From: an uncultured Collinsella sp.
GTDB taxonomy: Bacteria > Actinomycetota > Coriobacteriia > Coriobacteriales > Coriobacteriaceae
Assembly: GCA_902492755.1 (NCBI GenBank)
Contig: CABUNB010000026.1
Coordinates: 1-32,942 of the forward strand
DNA: 32,942 bases
Direction: 5' to 3'
This document shows, one piece after another, positions 6,573-15,857 of the stretch. The notes under the pieces are model-generated. The model made no database searches. It was given only the letters and a program-made list of their open reading frames with translations, and had not been told where the DNA came from. Each line of letters starts with the position of its first letter. The stretch's first letter is position 1. The position numbers and the translations under genes are program-made.

Positions 6573-8375
6573 ATGTCTCAGAAAAGCACCAGTCCGCTCA
6601 AACGCTCCACCGTGCGCCGCACGTTGCAGCGTTTTTGGGATGTCACGCGCACGCAGCCGCTGATCGTCTTTCTCTCGGTATTCTCGTCGGCGGGCTATAT
6701 CTTTTTGCTTACGTTTGCCAACACCTACGTGATGGCGCTTATCGTCGACCGCGTCCAGGCCGGCCCCGTGGCAGGCGACCAGGTGTTTGAGGTCTTTAGC
6801 CCCTATATTCTGGCGCTCGTGCTCGTTAACCTGGTAGGCCAGATCCTCTCCAAGCTGCAGGATTACACCGTCTACAAGCTCGAGATTGCGGGCAACTATC
6901 ACCTGGCGCGCTTGTGCTTCGACACGCTCTCCAACCAATCCATGACATTCCACACCAGCCGATTTGGCGGATCGCTTGTGAGCCAGACGAGCCGTTTTAT
7001 GAGCGGCTACACGGGTCTGGTGGACGTGACGGTGTATTCGCTCATCCCCACTATCACCTCGGTTGTCTGCACGGTGGCGGCGCTCGCTCCGGTGGTGCCT
7101 GCATTTACCGTGATCCTGGTGGGCATCATGGTCGTCTACATCGCGTTTGTCTGGCTTATGTACAAACGCATCATGCCGCTTTCGGCCGCGACGTCCGCCG
7201 CGCAGAACAAGCTGTCGGGCGTGCTGTCCGACGCGGTCACGAACATCCTGGCCGTCAAGACCTGCGGGCGCGAGGACTTTGAGCGCGATCTATTCGATAC
7301 CGCCGACCGTGCCGCGCGCGATGCCGAAACGGTATCGATGCACGCCATGATGCAACGCAACTTTACGACCTCGGGCCTTATCGTCATTACCATGGCCGTG
7401 GTGAGTGTGTTCGCCGCGGGTGGCAACGCGTGGTTTGGCATTTCGGCCGGCGCTCTCGTCATGATCTTTACCTACACGTACAACCTCACTATGCGTCTGA
7501 ACTACGTGAGCTCCATGATGCAACGCATCAACCGCGCGCTGGGCGACGCCGCCGAGATGACGCGCGTGCTGGACGAGCCGCGTCTGGTGGCAGACGACGC
7601 GAATGCCCCCGAGCTCAAGGTGCGCGAGGGCGCGATTGATTTTGAGCACTTGAGCTTTGCATACCGTGACGCCGCGTCGGGCGAGAACGTGTTCGACGAC
7701 CTGACGCTCCATGTGGCGGCGGGCCAGCGCGTGGGCCTGGTGGGCAAATCGGGCTCGGGCAAGACGACACTCACCAAGCTGTTGCTTCGCCTGGACGACG
7801 TGCAGGGCGGCCGCGTGCTCGTGGACGGCCAGGACGTCTCGCGCTGCACGCAGCAGAGCCTGCGCCGCCAGGTTGCCTACGTGCCGCAGGAGGCGCTGCT
7901 GTTCCACCGCTCCATTCGCGAGAATATCGCCTACGGCCGCCCCGACGCCACCGACGAGCAGATTCGCGAGGCGGCTCGCTTGGCTAATGCGACCGAGTTT
8001 ATCGACCGCCTGCCCCGTGGCTTTGACACCATGGTGGGCGAGCGCGGCGTTAAGCTTTCGGGCGGCCAACGCCAGCGCGTGGCCATTGCCCGCGCCATCC
8101 TCACCGACGCGCCGATTCTGGTGCTCGACGAGGCAACGTCTGCCTTGGACAGTGAGTCCGAGGCGCTGGTGCAGGAAGCACTCGAGAACCTGATGCGCGG
8201 CCGCACCTCCATTGTGGTGGCGCACCGCCTGTCCACCGTGGCAGCGCTCGATCGCATCGTGGTGCTGGCGGACGGCGAGATTGTCGAGGACGGCACGCAT
8301 GCGCAGCTCGTCGAGGCGGGCGGCGAATATGCAAGCCTGTGGAGCCGCCAGACCGGCGCATTTTTGGAGGCTTAA
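6573..8375 (+). CDS. ABC transporter, fused permease and ATPase (type IV exporter half)
   Basis: This 600-residue half-transporter has an N-terminal six-helix exporter membrane domain (about 30-330) and a C-terminal nucleotide-binding domain (about 350-590). The ATPase motifs are complete: Walker A GKSGSGKTT near 390-398, Q-loop YVPQEA, signature LSGGQRQR near 496, Walker B ILVLDEAT near 515-522 followed by the D-loop SALD, and the H-loop in VVAHRLST near 548. It should act as a dimer in the cytoplasmic membrane. As no second half-transporter gene is adjacent, a homodimer is likely. The substrate cannot be told. The start ATG 6573 is chosen over 6537 because GAAAGGA lies seven bases before it. 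Confidence 0.93.
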   Translation: MSQKSTSPLKRSTVRRTLQRFWDVTRTQPLIVFLSVFSSAGYIFLLTFANTYVMALIVDRVQAGPVAGDQVFEVFSPYILALVLVNLVGQILSKLQDYTVYKLEIAGNYHLARLCFDTLSNQSMTFHTSRFGGSLVSQTSRFMSGYTGLVDVTVYSLIPTITSVVCTVAALAPVVPAFTVILVGIMVVYIAFVWLMYKRIMPLSAATSAAQNKLSGVLSDAVTNILAVKTCGREDFERDLFDTADRAARDAETVSMHAMMQRNFTTSGLIVITMAVVSVFAAGGNAWFGISAGALVMIFTYTYNLTMRLNYVSSMMQRINRALGDAAEMTRVLDEPRLVADDANAPELKVREGAIDFEHLSFAYRDAASGENVFDDLTLHVAAGQRVGLVGKSGSGKTTLTKLLLRLDDVQGGRVLVDGQDVSRCTQQSLRRQVAYVPQEALLFHRSIRENIAYGRPDATDEQIREAARLANATEFIDRLPRGFDTMVGERGVKLSGGQRQRVAIARAILTDAPILVLDEATSALDSESEALVQEALENLMRGRTSIVVAHRLSTVAALDRIVVLADGEIVEDGTHAQLVEAGGEYASLWSRQTGAFLEA

Positions 8376-8438
8376 GGTCCCCGTACGTGGGACAATCGTT
8401 TTAGTGAAGTTATGTTTCTGCCGATCCGAGGAGTCGTT

Positions 8439-9104
8439 ATGCCACGCGAGACCAATGCCGCCAAACGCGAGCGCGCCGTTGAGGTGTGCGAGCGCCTTAA
8501 CCGTCGCTATGGCCCGGTCGAGTGCTTTTTGGACCACGAGAATCCCTTTAGGCTACTTATCTCGGTACTGCTCTCGGCTCAGACGACCGACGCGCAGGTC
8601 AATAAGGTAACGCCCCAACTATTTGCCCAGTGGCCCACGTCCGAGGCCATGGCCGGGGCAAGTGTGACCGACGTGGCCGAGACCATCAAGTCACTCGGCT
8701 TTTATAAAAGCAAGGCCAGGCACGCCGTGGAGGCCGCGCAGATGATCGTTGCCGATTACGGCGGCGAGGTACCGGCCGACATGAAGGAGCTCGTCAAGCT
8801 GCCGGGTGTGGGGCGTAAAACGGCGAACATCGTGCTCAACGTGGGGTTTGGCATTGTCGAGGGCATCGCGGTCGATACGCACGTCAACCGCATCGCGCAC
8901 CGCCTGATGCTGAGCCCCAAGACGCATGCCAAAGAGCCGCTCAAGACCGAGCAAGATCTGCTCAAGATTCTGCCGCACGAGTATTGGGGATCGGTCAACC
9001 ACCAGTGGATCACCTTTGGCCGCGAGATCTGCGATGCCCGCAAACCCAAGTGCGATGAGTGCCCGCTGGCAGACCTTTGCCCCAGCGTGCGTGTGATGGG
9101 GTAG
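8439..9104 (+). CDS. nth: Endonuclease III (DNA glycosylase/AP lyase)
   Basis: This 221-residue protein is a standard endonuclease III, which removes oxidised pyrimidines and cleaves the abasic site. The helix-hairpin-helix LPGVGRKTA (121-129) carries the catalytic Lys127, and VDTHVNR carries the catalytic Asp146. The [4Fe-4S] ligands are intact as C198-X6-C205-X2-C208-X5-C214, in contrast to the clusterless MutY-like protein in the same window. The start ATG 8439 has GAGGAG upstream; an ATG at 8412 lacks one. A small hairpin GTCCC-N7-GGGAC (8377-8393) lies between the ABC transporter gene and this gene. Confidence 0.97.
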   Translation: MPRETNAAKRERAVEVCERLNRRYGPVECFLDHENPFRLLISVLLSAQTTDAQVNKVTPQLFAQWPTSEAMAGASVTDVAETIKSLGFYKSKARHAVEAAQMIVADYGGEVPADMKELVKLPGVGRKTANIVLNVGFGIVEGIAVDTHVNRIAHRLMLSPKTHAKEPLKTEQDLLKILPHEYWGSVNHQWITFGREICDARKPKCDECPLADLCPSVRVMG

Positions 9105-9223
9105 GGGCCCGGCGCATTTTGTCGGCACCCGAGGACGGCGACTAATGTTGCGCAGCACATGTGGGTCGCGAGGGCTCAATATGATGGCGACAGATGCCGT
9201 TTGTTGTGAGGGGATGCCCGAAT

Positions 9224-10270
9224 ATGTCTTGCACCAAGTGTGGCTCCGAGATGCCCGACGGAACCGATTTATGCACGAACTGCGGGGCGCGCATGGGCGC
9301 CACTTCTCCGGCGGCCGCGCCCGCCGAGCCCGCGCCGATGCCGGCGGTAGGAATGCCTCCCGTGCAGAAGAGGTCGCATAAGCGAGCGGTGATTATCGGC
9401 ATATGTGTAGCGGGCGTGCTGGTGGCCGGTGGCGCTGCGCTGGCGCTGACCGGCGTGTTGGGACCGCTTGGGCAGGGTGGCTCATCGCAGATTACGGTGC
9501 TTGGGCCCGACGAGGGTTCGGCCGAGCATAAGGACAAGGGAAGCGCCAAGGAGAAGCCTGCCGCCGACGGGGATGAGGCGGATGAGCCTGAGCAGACCGG
9601 CAGCAGCGTAAAAGTCGACCTCAATGACCAGGCAACCTATGCCGCCGCGAATCTGTTCCTGTCGAACTTTACGGAGGAGCACTTCGATCGGGACTGGTAT
9701 CAGACGGGCGGCTTCGATTCGACTGACGGCCTTTCTGATGACGAGAAATACAAGCTGGTTAAGTTTATCTGGTGCCATTTTATTGACAACGCGCCGTATC
9801 GAATCGAGAAAGGCGACTATGACAACGGTAATAGCCAGCGTGTGGCGACTGATGTGATCAATAGGGAACTCAACCGCTTGACGGGTCTGACGCTTTCCGA
9901 TGCCGATATGACTTATGACAGAACGCCGGAGGGGCAGGCGATTCCTGATTCGGCCGAAGCGCATGACGGGTACTTGTATCTGAAGCAGGAATACGGCCAG
10001 GGAAATTACAACCCATCGTGTGCCATCGTTACGGGCGCGACTGACCTTGGCGACAACATCTACGAGCTCACCTATGAGGTTTACAGTGCTGGCGGTGCGT
10101 TACTTCCTTCCGACATCCCCGAGAGCACCTACGGCCTGCCAAAGGACCAGTTCATCGCCGCAATTCAAGCGGATGCATCCAGGGGCCGTACCGAAACTTG
10201 CACGGTCCGCGTCGCACAGGGTGACGGCGCCCCGACCTTCACACTGCTTAAAATGGGCGTCTACGATTAG
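9224..10270 (+). CDS. Zinc-ribbon membrane protein of unknown function
   Basis: The 348-residue protein starts with a zinc ribbon (C3, C6, C17, C20; CTKCG and CTNCG). A Pro/Ala-rich linker follows, then a basic stop and one membrane segment (about 54-78, AVIIGICVAGVLVAGGAALAL). An acidic Ser/Glu/Asp-rich linker (about 85-130) leads to a presumably extracytoplasmic globular domain (about 135-348) containing VDLNDQATYAAANLFLSNFTEE. This zinc ribbon-helix-outer domain plan is common in Firmicutes and Actinobacteria (TcaA- or YvbJ-like), where such proteins are linked to cell-envelope functions. That assignment rests on layout only. The chosen start ATG 9224 lies about ten bases after GAGGGG. Confidence 0.8.
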   Translation: MSCTKCGSEMPDGTDLCTNCGARMGATSPAAAPAEPAPMPAVGMPPVQKRSHKRAVIIGICVAGVLVAGGAALALTGVLGPLGQGGSSQITVLGPDEGSAEHKDKGSAKEKPAADGDEADEPEQTGSSVKVDLNDQATYAAANLFLSNFTEEHFDRDWYQTGGFDSTDGLSDDEKYKLVKFIWCHFIDNAPYRIEKGDYDNGNSQRVATDVINRELNRLTGLTLSDADMTYDRTPEGQAIPDSAEAHDGYLYLKQEYGQGNYNPSCAIVTGATDLGDNIYELTYEVYSAGGALLPSDIPESTYGLPKDQFIAAIQADASRGRTETCTVRVAQGDGAPTFTLLKMGVYD

Positions 10271-10294
10271 ACTCGGCGTATAGCTCACTCTGAT

Positions 10295-10326
10295 AACGCC
10301 AGGCGACTCGTCCGTCTGGCGTTTTT
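10295..10326 (+). terminator. Rho-independent terminator of the zinc-ribbon gene
   Basis: AACGCCAG (10295-10302) pairs with CTGGCGTT (10316-10323), followed by TTT. The right half of this hairpin is also the start of a 45-bp repeat found again at 12027. Confidence 0.8.
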
Positions 10327-10359
10327 GTTGCGGGGCTGGGCATGCGCTTGAGCTGGAGT
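10315..10359. repeat. 45-bp direct repeat, copy 1
   Basis: The segment begins TCTGGCGTTTTTGTTG and ends GAGCTGGAGT. It matches 12027-12071 at 42 of 45 positions with no gaps; the mismatches lie in the middle. The ATP-grasp gene lies exactly between the two copies. Confidence 0.85.
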
Positions 10360-10479
10360 ATTTGTCGCCTCCTGCCGCCTCATGCAAAAATGTGTTGCTA
10401 ATTTAGAAGCCTATTCAAGCGCGCCGAAGTCGTGCGTGCTGGCGTAGCATGAGCAAAAAATCAAGCAATGGAGGGTAAC

Positions 10480-11946
10480 GTGGCAACATTGAAGACGCGA
10501 GAGCTCGAAGATTATTTTGAACGCATCGTACGCACGCGCGAAGGTGACCTACCTGGTCGTCGCAAAGGCGACGAATACTTGTCTCAAACCCATGCGCTCT
10601 ACCATGGTGATCCTGCGCCCTGGGCTCTGACGCCAAAGATATTCGATAAGGATATGACGGCGCTTCTTAAGGAGGCGGCCGAGCGCATGTACGGCATTAT
10701 GGACAAGGTGACGCGGGCGTTTTGTTCCGATGCCTCCGTGCGTGCGTGGTTTCGCATGGATCCGGCTTTTGCTGACCTGTGCGCTATGGATGCCGGCTAT
10801 GATTGCCAGATTCCTCTTGCGCGTGTCGATATCTTTCTTGACGAAGATGCCGGTTCGTATACGTTTTGCGAGCTCAATACCGACGGCAGTGCCGGAATGG
10901 TAGTGACCGATGCGGTCTGTCAGGCAGTGCGAATGACGTCTTCCTTTGAGGAGTTTGCATCCGACCACCCCGGCTTTCGGCAGTACGATTTGTGCGGTAG
11001 CTGGATAGGCGCATTGTTTGAGACCTATGCAGAGTGGAAGCTGGCCCATCCTCGCCGCACCGAGGATAGTGCACGATCGGACGACGGGGCCCGCGTTGAC
11101 GAGGGGCTCTATGCACCGCAATCAAAGATATATCCCGCTTCGGTGGCAATCGTCGACTATTCGGAAAGCATCGACTTGGAAGATGCGGCTCATTTTGTCG
11201 ACCTTATGAGGCGACGGGGTGTGGTGGCGCGCTTTGCGGATGTGCGCGACCTGCGGATTGGCGAAGACGAGAGCGGTGCTAGGCGGCTGTGCGATGCCGC
11301 CGGTCCTATTGATTGCGTTTGGCGGCGCGCGGTGACCGGCGAGCTGTGGGATAAGCCGTGCGACGGACGCTCGGCCTTAATTGAGGCTGCCCAAGAAGGG
11401 CTCGCATGCGTCGTCGGCGGATTTAGAACGTGGCCGTGTGCGACTAAGACCGTATTTGCATTTCTGTGGTCTCGGGCCGGTCAGTCCTTGTTGAGCCCGG
11501 AGGAGCAATCGTTTGTACGGGAGCATGTGCCCTATACCGAGATTTTGGACGAAAGCGCCCAGTTGTCGAGATTTGCCGAAAAGGATCGATGGATTGTCAA
11601 GCCGTGCGGCGGCTACAACGCGGTTGGCGTTGTTGCCGGCTTGGATGCCACGGAACGGGAATGGTCCCAGGTGCTTGCTCGTGCTGCGGCCGCTGGGGCG
11701 ATTGTGCAGGAGTATGCTCAGCAGTATCAGACTCCCTGCTTGCGCGGAACGCTGGTCGATGGGCCGCATCGAGGAGAGGCGCCCAAAGGACTTGTGGATG
11801 ATCTTGGTTTTGCGCCCGCTTCTAATATGGAAGGCCTGTACCTGTATCGCGGCCGTTTTGCGGGCGTGTACACACGCGTCGGCTTTGCCAACACCATAGG
11901 TGAGTGGACGAGTCGCTTGAACGTCGCAAGCTTTTTTGAGGAATAG
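10480..11946 (+). CDS. ATP-grasp protein, glutathionylspermidine-synthase-like
   Basis: This 488-residue protein appears to be an ATP-grasp ligase of the glutathionylspermidine synthase-like fold. Supporting motifs are an acidic metal/substrate region YTFCELNTDGSAGM near 126-139, WPCATKTVFAFLW near 310, and the nucleotide-binding strand RWIVKPCGGYNAVGV near 370-384. These are followed by IVQEY and, near the end, an RVGFANTIGEWTSRLN segment typical of ligases. Enzymes of this type form amide bonds between a carboxylate and an amine. The real substrates are not evident, and there is no amidase domain. GTG 10480 is preferred over ATG 10468 because GGAGGG lies five bases before it. The gene is bracketed by a 45-bp direct repeat, which suggests insertion or segmental duplication. 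Confidence 0.7.
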   Translation: MATLKTRELEDYFERIVRTREGDLPGRRKGDEYLSQTHALYHGDPAPWALTPKIFDKDMTALLKEAAERMYGIMDKVTRAFCSDASVRAWFRMDPAFADLCAMDAGYDCQIPLARVDIFLDEDAGSYTFCELNTDGSAGMVVTDAVCQAVRMTSSFEEFASDHPGFRQYDLCGSWIGALFETYAEWKLAHPRRTEDSARSDDGARVDEGLYAPQSKIYPASVAIVDYSESIDLEDAAHFVDLMRRRGVVARFADVRDLRIGEDESGARRLCDAAGPIDCVWRRAVTGELWDKPCDGRSALIEAAQEGLACVVGGFRTWPCATKTVFAFLWSRAGQSLLSPEEQSFVREHVPYTEILDESAQLSRFAEKDRWIVKPCGGYNAVGVVAGLDATEREWSQVLARAAAAGAIVQEYAQQYQTPCLRGTLVDGPHRGEAPKGLVDDLGFAPASNMEGLYLYRGRFAGVYTRVGFANTIGEWTSRLNVASFFEE

Positions 11947-12026
11947 CCGTTTCTTGGGACACCTTCCGTGGTTGCGGCGTTCGACGTGACGGGGAGATTT
12001 TGGCGAAGCCGATGAGCCCGGTTCTA

Positions 12027-12071
12027 TCTGGCGTTTTTGTTGCGGGGCTGGGCGTACGCCTGAGCTGGAGT
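12027..12071. repeat. 45-bp direct repeat, copy 2
   Basis: Second copy of the repeat at 10315-10359. Here the left half of the terminator stem (AACGCCAG) is missing, so only the right arm and T-run were duplicated and no terminator forms. It lies about 100 bp upstream of mfd. Confidence 0.85.
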
Positions 12072-12168
12072 CCTCTTCATGCGCTACCATGACAGACAAC
12101 GAATTTGACGAACGACCCGCTGAGCTTGCCTCGGCGGGCTTTTGGCGTTGCAATGCCGGAGGAACAGC

Positions 12169-15100
12169 ATGCTCATTCACCGTATAGCCGCGCAGCTCTA
12201 CACTGCCGAGGCCTTGCAGACTGTCGAGGCCGGACTCGATGCCGGCGAGGATGTGACGCTGGCCGTGTCGCAGTCGGGTCGCACGCTTATGGCTGCCGCC
12301 CAGTTTGCGCGTCGTCCGCGCCCCACGGTCTACATCGTGAGTGGCGAGGATGCAGCCGATCGCGCCGCACGCAGTCTGGCCGCCTATGTGGGCCTAGCGC
12401 ACGTGTGCCGCTTCCCCGAGCGCAAGGACTATCCGTGGCGCGAGCAGGCGCCCGACGATGCCGTGGTGGCACAGCGCTGCGAGGCCCTGGGACGCATCGT
12501 GCGCGGCGACAACTGCATTATGGTTGCCTCGGCCCGCGCGCTGCTGCGCTGCGTGCCGCCGGTCGAGAGCCGCTACTGGGAGTCGACAACCTTTGCGGTG
12601 GGCGAGGAGATTCCTTTTGACGAGGTGCCGCAGCGCCTGGTGGGCATGGGCTACACCAATGCCGGCGCCGCCGACGCGCCCGGTCTGTTCCGCGTACACG
12701 GCGACACCGTCGAGGTGTTCCCTGCACAGGAAAAGGCGCCCGTGCGCATTGAGTTTTTCGGCGACGAGATCGACCGTATCCGCCGCATGGTGAGTTCCAC
12801 GGGCCAGACCATCGGCAACGAGGACAGCATCGAGATCTTCCCCTGTCGCGAGCTCGCACTCACCGACGACGCCGTCCACAACATGCATGTGGCGCTCTAT
12901 CGTGCCAGCCAGGACGACAGCAAACTGGCGGCGCTGCTCGAGATGGTGGATGCGCGCATCGTCACGCCCGAGCTCGATCGCTTTTTGCCGGTGATGTACG
13001 GCCAGACCGTAAGCCCGTTGGCACACGTGAGCGGCAAGGCGCTCGTGGTTCTATCCGAGCCACGCTCGCTGTTCGACGATTGCCTGCGTGCCTACGAGGA
13101 TATCGAGGCCCGTGCCGGCGAGGCGGGGATTGACCGCCTGGACGGTCTGTACGTGCGCGCTCAACAGCTCGATTTTGGTGCCCAGCAGCGCTTGAACTAC
13201 GTAAGCCTCATCCGTGCCGGCGGTGCGGTGACGGCCGAGCTCAAGATTGAGCAGCCGGCCATTGCAGGCTCGGACAACCGTTTTATGACGCGCATCCAGG
13301 AAGTCGTGGGCAAGCGCTACGCCTGCGTGTTTGCCATTCCCGATCGCGGTGCGCGCGAGTCGATGGAGCTCACCTTTGGCGACGAGGGCATTACCTTTGA
13401 GGAGTCGCTGACGGCCGCGCCCGAAAATGCCGGCGTCATTGGCGAGCGCGTACGCGTGGCAGCGGCAGATTCTGCCGACCGTGCCGCACGCCAGGAGGCC
13501 CACGCTTCCATTCGCGAGCGTAAGGCCGACGCACTCAACGCCCGCTCGCTCGAGGCGGGTGCGGCCCAGGCAGCCGCCGGTGCCGCCGTGCCCACCATCT
13601 CGCGCGGACGCGTGACCTTTGTCGATGCCGCCCTGCCGCAGGGCGTGGTGGTGCCCGATGCGAACCTGGCCGTGTTCTCGATTGCCGACCTCAACGCCCG
13701 CATGGACGCCAACCGCGCGCGCAGCCGCCGCAAGGTGGACATTACGCAGATTACCTTCCCGTTTAAGCCGGGCGACTACGTGGTGCACGCCACCCACGGC
13801 ATCGCGCTCTTTAGCGAGATCGCGCGCCAGGAAGTGGGCGGCAAGGAGCGCGACTACTTTTTGCTGGAATACGCCGACGGCGACAAGCTCTACGTGCCGC
13901 TCGAGCAGGTCGACCGCATCACGCGCTACGTCGGTCCCGACGGCGACAAGCCGCGCCTGACCAGGCTCAACACCGCCGACTGGACGCGCGCTACCAACAA
14001 GGCGCGCAAGAATGCCAAAAAGCTGGCGTTTGACCTGGTCGACCTGTATACGCGCCGCTCGTCGATCGCGGGCATCGCCTGTCCGCCCGATACGCCCGAA
14101 CAGATCGAGATGGAGCAGAGCTTTCCCTACGACGAGACGCGCGACCAGCTGGAGGCCATCGCCGACATCAAGGCCGACATGGAGGCGCCCAAGCCCATGG
14201 ACCGTCTGCTGTGCGGCGACGTGGGCTTTGGCAAAACCGAGGTCGCCCTGCGCGCGGCGTTTAAGTGCGTGGACTCCGGTCGCCAGGTCATGGTGCTCTG
14301 CCCCACGACCATTCTGGCCCAGCAGCACTACGAGACGTTCTTTGAGCGCTTTGCCCCGTTTGGCCTGGAGGTCGAGGTGCTCAGCCGCTTCCGCACCCCG
14401 GCGCAGCAAAAGCGCGCACTCAAGGCGTTTGCCGAGGGCACGATCGATGTGCTCATCGGCACGCACCGCCTGCTTTCGGCCGATGTGAACCCCAAGAACC
14501 TGGGCCTGGTGATCATTGACGAGGAGCAGCGCTTTGGCGTGCAGCACAAGGAGCAGCTCAAGAACCTGCGCGAGCAGATTGACGTGCTCACGCTTTCGGC
14601 CACGCCCATCCCGCGTACCATGCAGATGGCCACGAGCGGCGTGCGCGATATGAGCCTGATTACCACGCCGCCGACTGGGCGCCGCCCCGTGATCGTGCAC
14701 GTGGGGGAGTACGACCCCGACGTGGTGAGCGCGGCGATTCGCCTGGAGGTGGGTCGCGGCGGACAGGTGTACTACGTGTCCAACCGCGTCAAGACCATCG
14801 ATGACGCTGTGGCACGCGTGCACGAGGCCGCGCCCGAGGCGCGCGTGGGCGTGGCGCACGGCAAGATGAGCCCGCGCGAGGTCGAGGACGTGATGATCGA
14901 GTTCGCGACCAAAAAGATCGATGTGCTCATCGCCACGACCATCGTGGAGAGCGGCATCGACAACGCGACCGCCAACACGCTCATCATCGAGGACTCGCAG
15001 CGCCTGGGTCTGGCACAGCTCTACCAGCTCAAGGGCCGTGTGGGTCGCTCGGCCACGCAGGCCTACGCGTACTTTATGTTCCCGGGCGAGCTGCCGCTCA

Positions 15101-15801
15101 CCGAGGAGGCCACGGCGCGCCTGACTGCACTTTCCGAGTTCCAGGACCTGGGCAGCGGCATGCGCATCGCCATGCGCGACCTGGAGATCCGCGGCGCCGG
15201 TTCGCTGATGGGCGCTGAGCAGCACGGCAACCTGTCGAGCGTGGGCTTTGACCTGTTTACGCAGATGTTGGGCCAGGCCGTGGCCGAGGCGCGCGGCGAT
15301 GACGACGCCGGCGTGGAGGCGGCGAGCGTGGGTATTAATCTGCCGGCCGATTACTTCTTGTCCGAGGAGTACCTGCCGGCGGTGGACCAGCGCGTGCTCG
15401 TGTATCGCAAGCTCGCAGCGGCCGAGGACCTGGGGAGCATCGACGAGGTGCAGGAAGAGACCGAGGCCGCGCATGGTGAGCTGCCGTTGGCGGGACTCAA
15501 TCTGTTCAACCGCGCGCGTATCCGTATCCGCGGCGAGCGCTTGGGGCTCGAGAGCGTCACGCTCAGCGGCGGACGCATCACGTTTTTGGGCGTCGACGTG
15601 CCCAAGAAGGTGGCCTTTGAGTTTAAGAATCGGTACGGCGCGGTGAACTTCCCCAAGAGCCGCAAGCTGTCGGTGCCCTATAAGGCGGGCGCCGGTGCGG
15701 GCAGCGGCCTGGGTCGCGGTCTCGATGCCAACGACGGCACCGGCCCCGTGGCAGCCGCCCTCATGCTGCTGCAGCAGCTGGGCGCCAGCGATGACGACTA
15801 A
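12169..15801 (+). CDS. mfd: Transcription-repair coupling factor Mfd
   Basis: The 1210-residue protein is a full-length Mfd, which releases RNA polymerase stalled at lesions and recruits UvrA. Domains in order are a UvrB-like N-terminal region (about 1-350), the CarD-like RNA polymerase-interaction domain (about 520-590, starting FPFKPGDYVVHATHG), and a RecG-like translocase. The translocase has Walker A GDVGFGKTE near 683, the DEEQ box near 784, and motif VI within LYQLKGRVGRSATQAYAYF. The C-terminal TRCF domain follows from about 1050. ATG 12169 with GGAGGA upstream is preferred over ATG 12142. The protein ends in an acidic SDDD tail. It stands 57 nt before the PAP2 gene. Confidence 0.98.
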   Translation: MLIHRIAAQLYTAEALQTVEAGLDAGEDVTLAVSQSGRTLMAAAQFARRPRPTVYIVSGEDAADRAARSLAAYVGLAHVCRFPERKDYPWREQAPDDAVVAQRCEALGRIVRGDNCIMVASARALLRCVPPVESRYWESTTFAVGEEIPFDEVPQRLVGMGYTNAGAADAPGLFRVHGDTVEVFPAQEKAPVRIEFFGDEIDRIRRMVSSTGQTIGNEDSIEIFPCRELALTDDAVHNMHVALYRASQDDSKLAALLEMVDARIVTPELDRFLPVMYGQTVSPLAHVSGKALVVLSEPRSLFDDCLRAYEDIEARAGEAGIDRLDGLYVRAQQLDFGAQQRLNYVSLIRAGGAVTAELKIEQPAIAGSDNRFMTRIQEVVGKRYACVFAIPDRGARESMELTFGDEGITFEESLTAAPENAGVIGERVRVAAADSADRAARQEAHASIRERKADALNARSLEAGAAQAAAGAAVPTISRGRVTFVDAALPQGVVVPDANLAVFSIADLNARMDANRARSRRKVDITQITFPFKPGDYVVHATHGIALFSEIARQEVGGKERDYFLLEYADGDKLYVPLEQVDRITRYVGPDGDKPRLTRLNTADWTRATNKARKNAKKLAFDLVDLYTRRSSIAGIACPPDTPEQIEMEQSFPYDETRDQLEAIADIKADMEAPKPMDRLLCGDVGFGKTEVALRAAFKCVDSGRQVMVLCPTTILAQQHYETFFERFAPFGLEVEVLSRFRTPAQQKRALKAFAEGTIDVLIGTHRLLSADVNPKNLGLVIIDEEQRFGVQHKEQLKNLREQIDVLTLSATPIPRTMQMATSGVRDMSLITTPPTGRRPVIVHVGEYDPDVVSAAIRLEVGRGGQVYYVSNRVKTIDDAVARVHEAAPEARVGVAHGKMSPREVEDVMIEFATKKIDVLIATTIVESGIDNATANTLIIEDSQRLGLAQLYQLKGRVGRSATQAYAYFMFPGELPLTEEATARLTALSEFQDLGSGMRIAMRDLEIRGAGSLMGAEQHGNLSSVGFDLFTQMLGQAVAEARGDDDAGVEAASVGINLPADYFLSEEYLPAVDQRVLVYRKLAAAEDLGSIDEVQEETEAAHGELPLAGLNLFNRARIRIRGERLGLESVTLSGGRITFLGVDVPKKVAFEFKNRYGAVNFPKSRKLSVPYKAGAGAGSGLGRGLDANDGTGPVAAALMLLQQLGASDDD

Positions 15802-15802
15802 T

Positions 15803-15840
15803 GGGTCGACGCTGCAAACGCCCCATTTGGGCAATCTGAC
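15803..15840. repeat. Intergenic repeat of the GACGCTGCAAACGCCCC family, copy 1
   Basis: Starting just after the mfd stop, the segment reads CGACGCTGCAAACGCCCC (15807-15824), six variable bases, then GCAATCTGAC (15831-15840). The same two blocks with the same spacing occur at 28490-28523. Here GGGTC/GACCC and GCCC/GGGC inside it can pair, giving a compact hairpin. Confidence 0.75.
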
Positions 15841-15857
15841 CCCATCGAAAGGAAAGC

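Noticed and set aside
12169..15801. Possible frameshift or fusion because of the great length of the protein
   Set aside because: All Mfd domains are present in order and the length is normal for the family.
13051..15834. Very long open frame (927 codons) on the minus strand opposite mfd
   Set aside because: It mirrors the mfd codons in GC-rich DNA, its translation is Leu/His/Arg/Val-rich with no recognisable domain, and mfd on the plus strand is certain.
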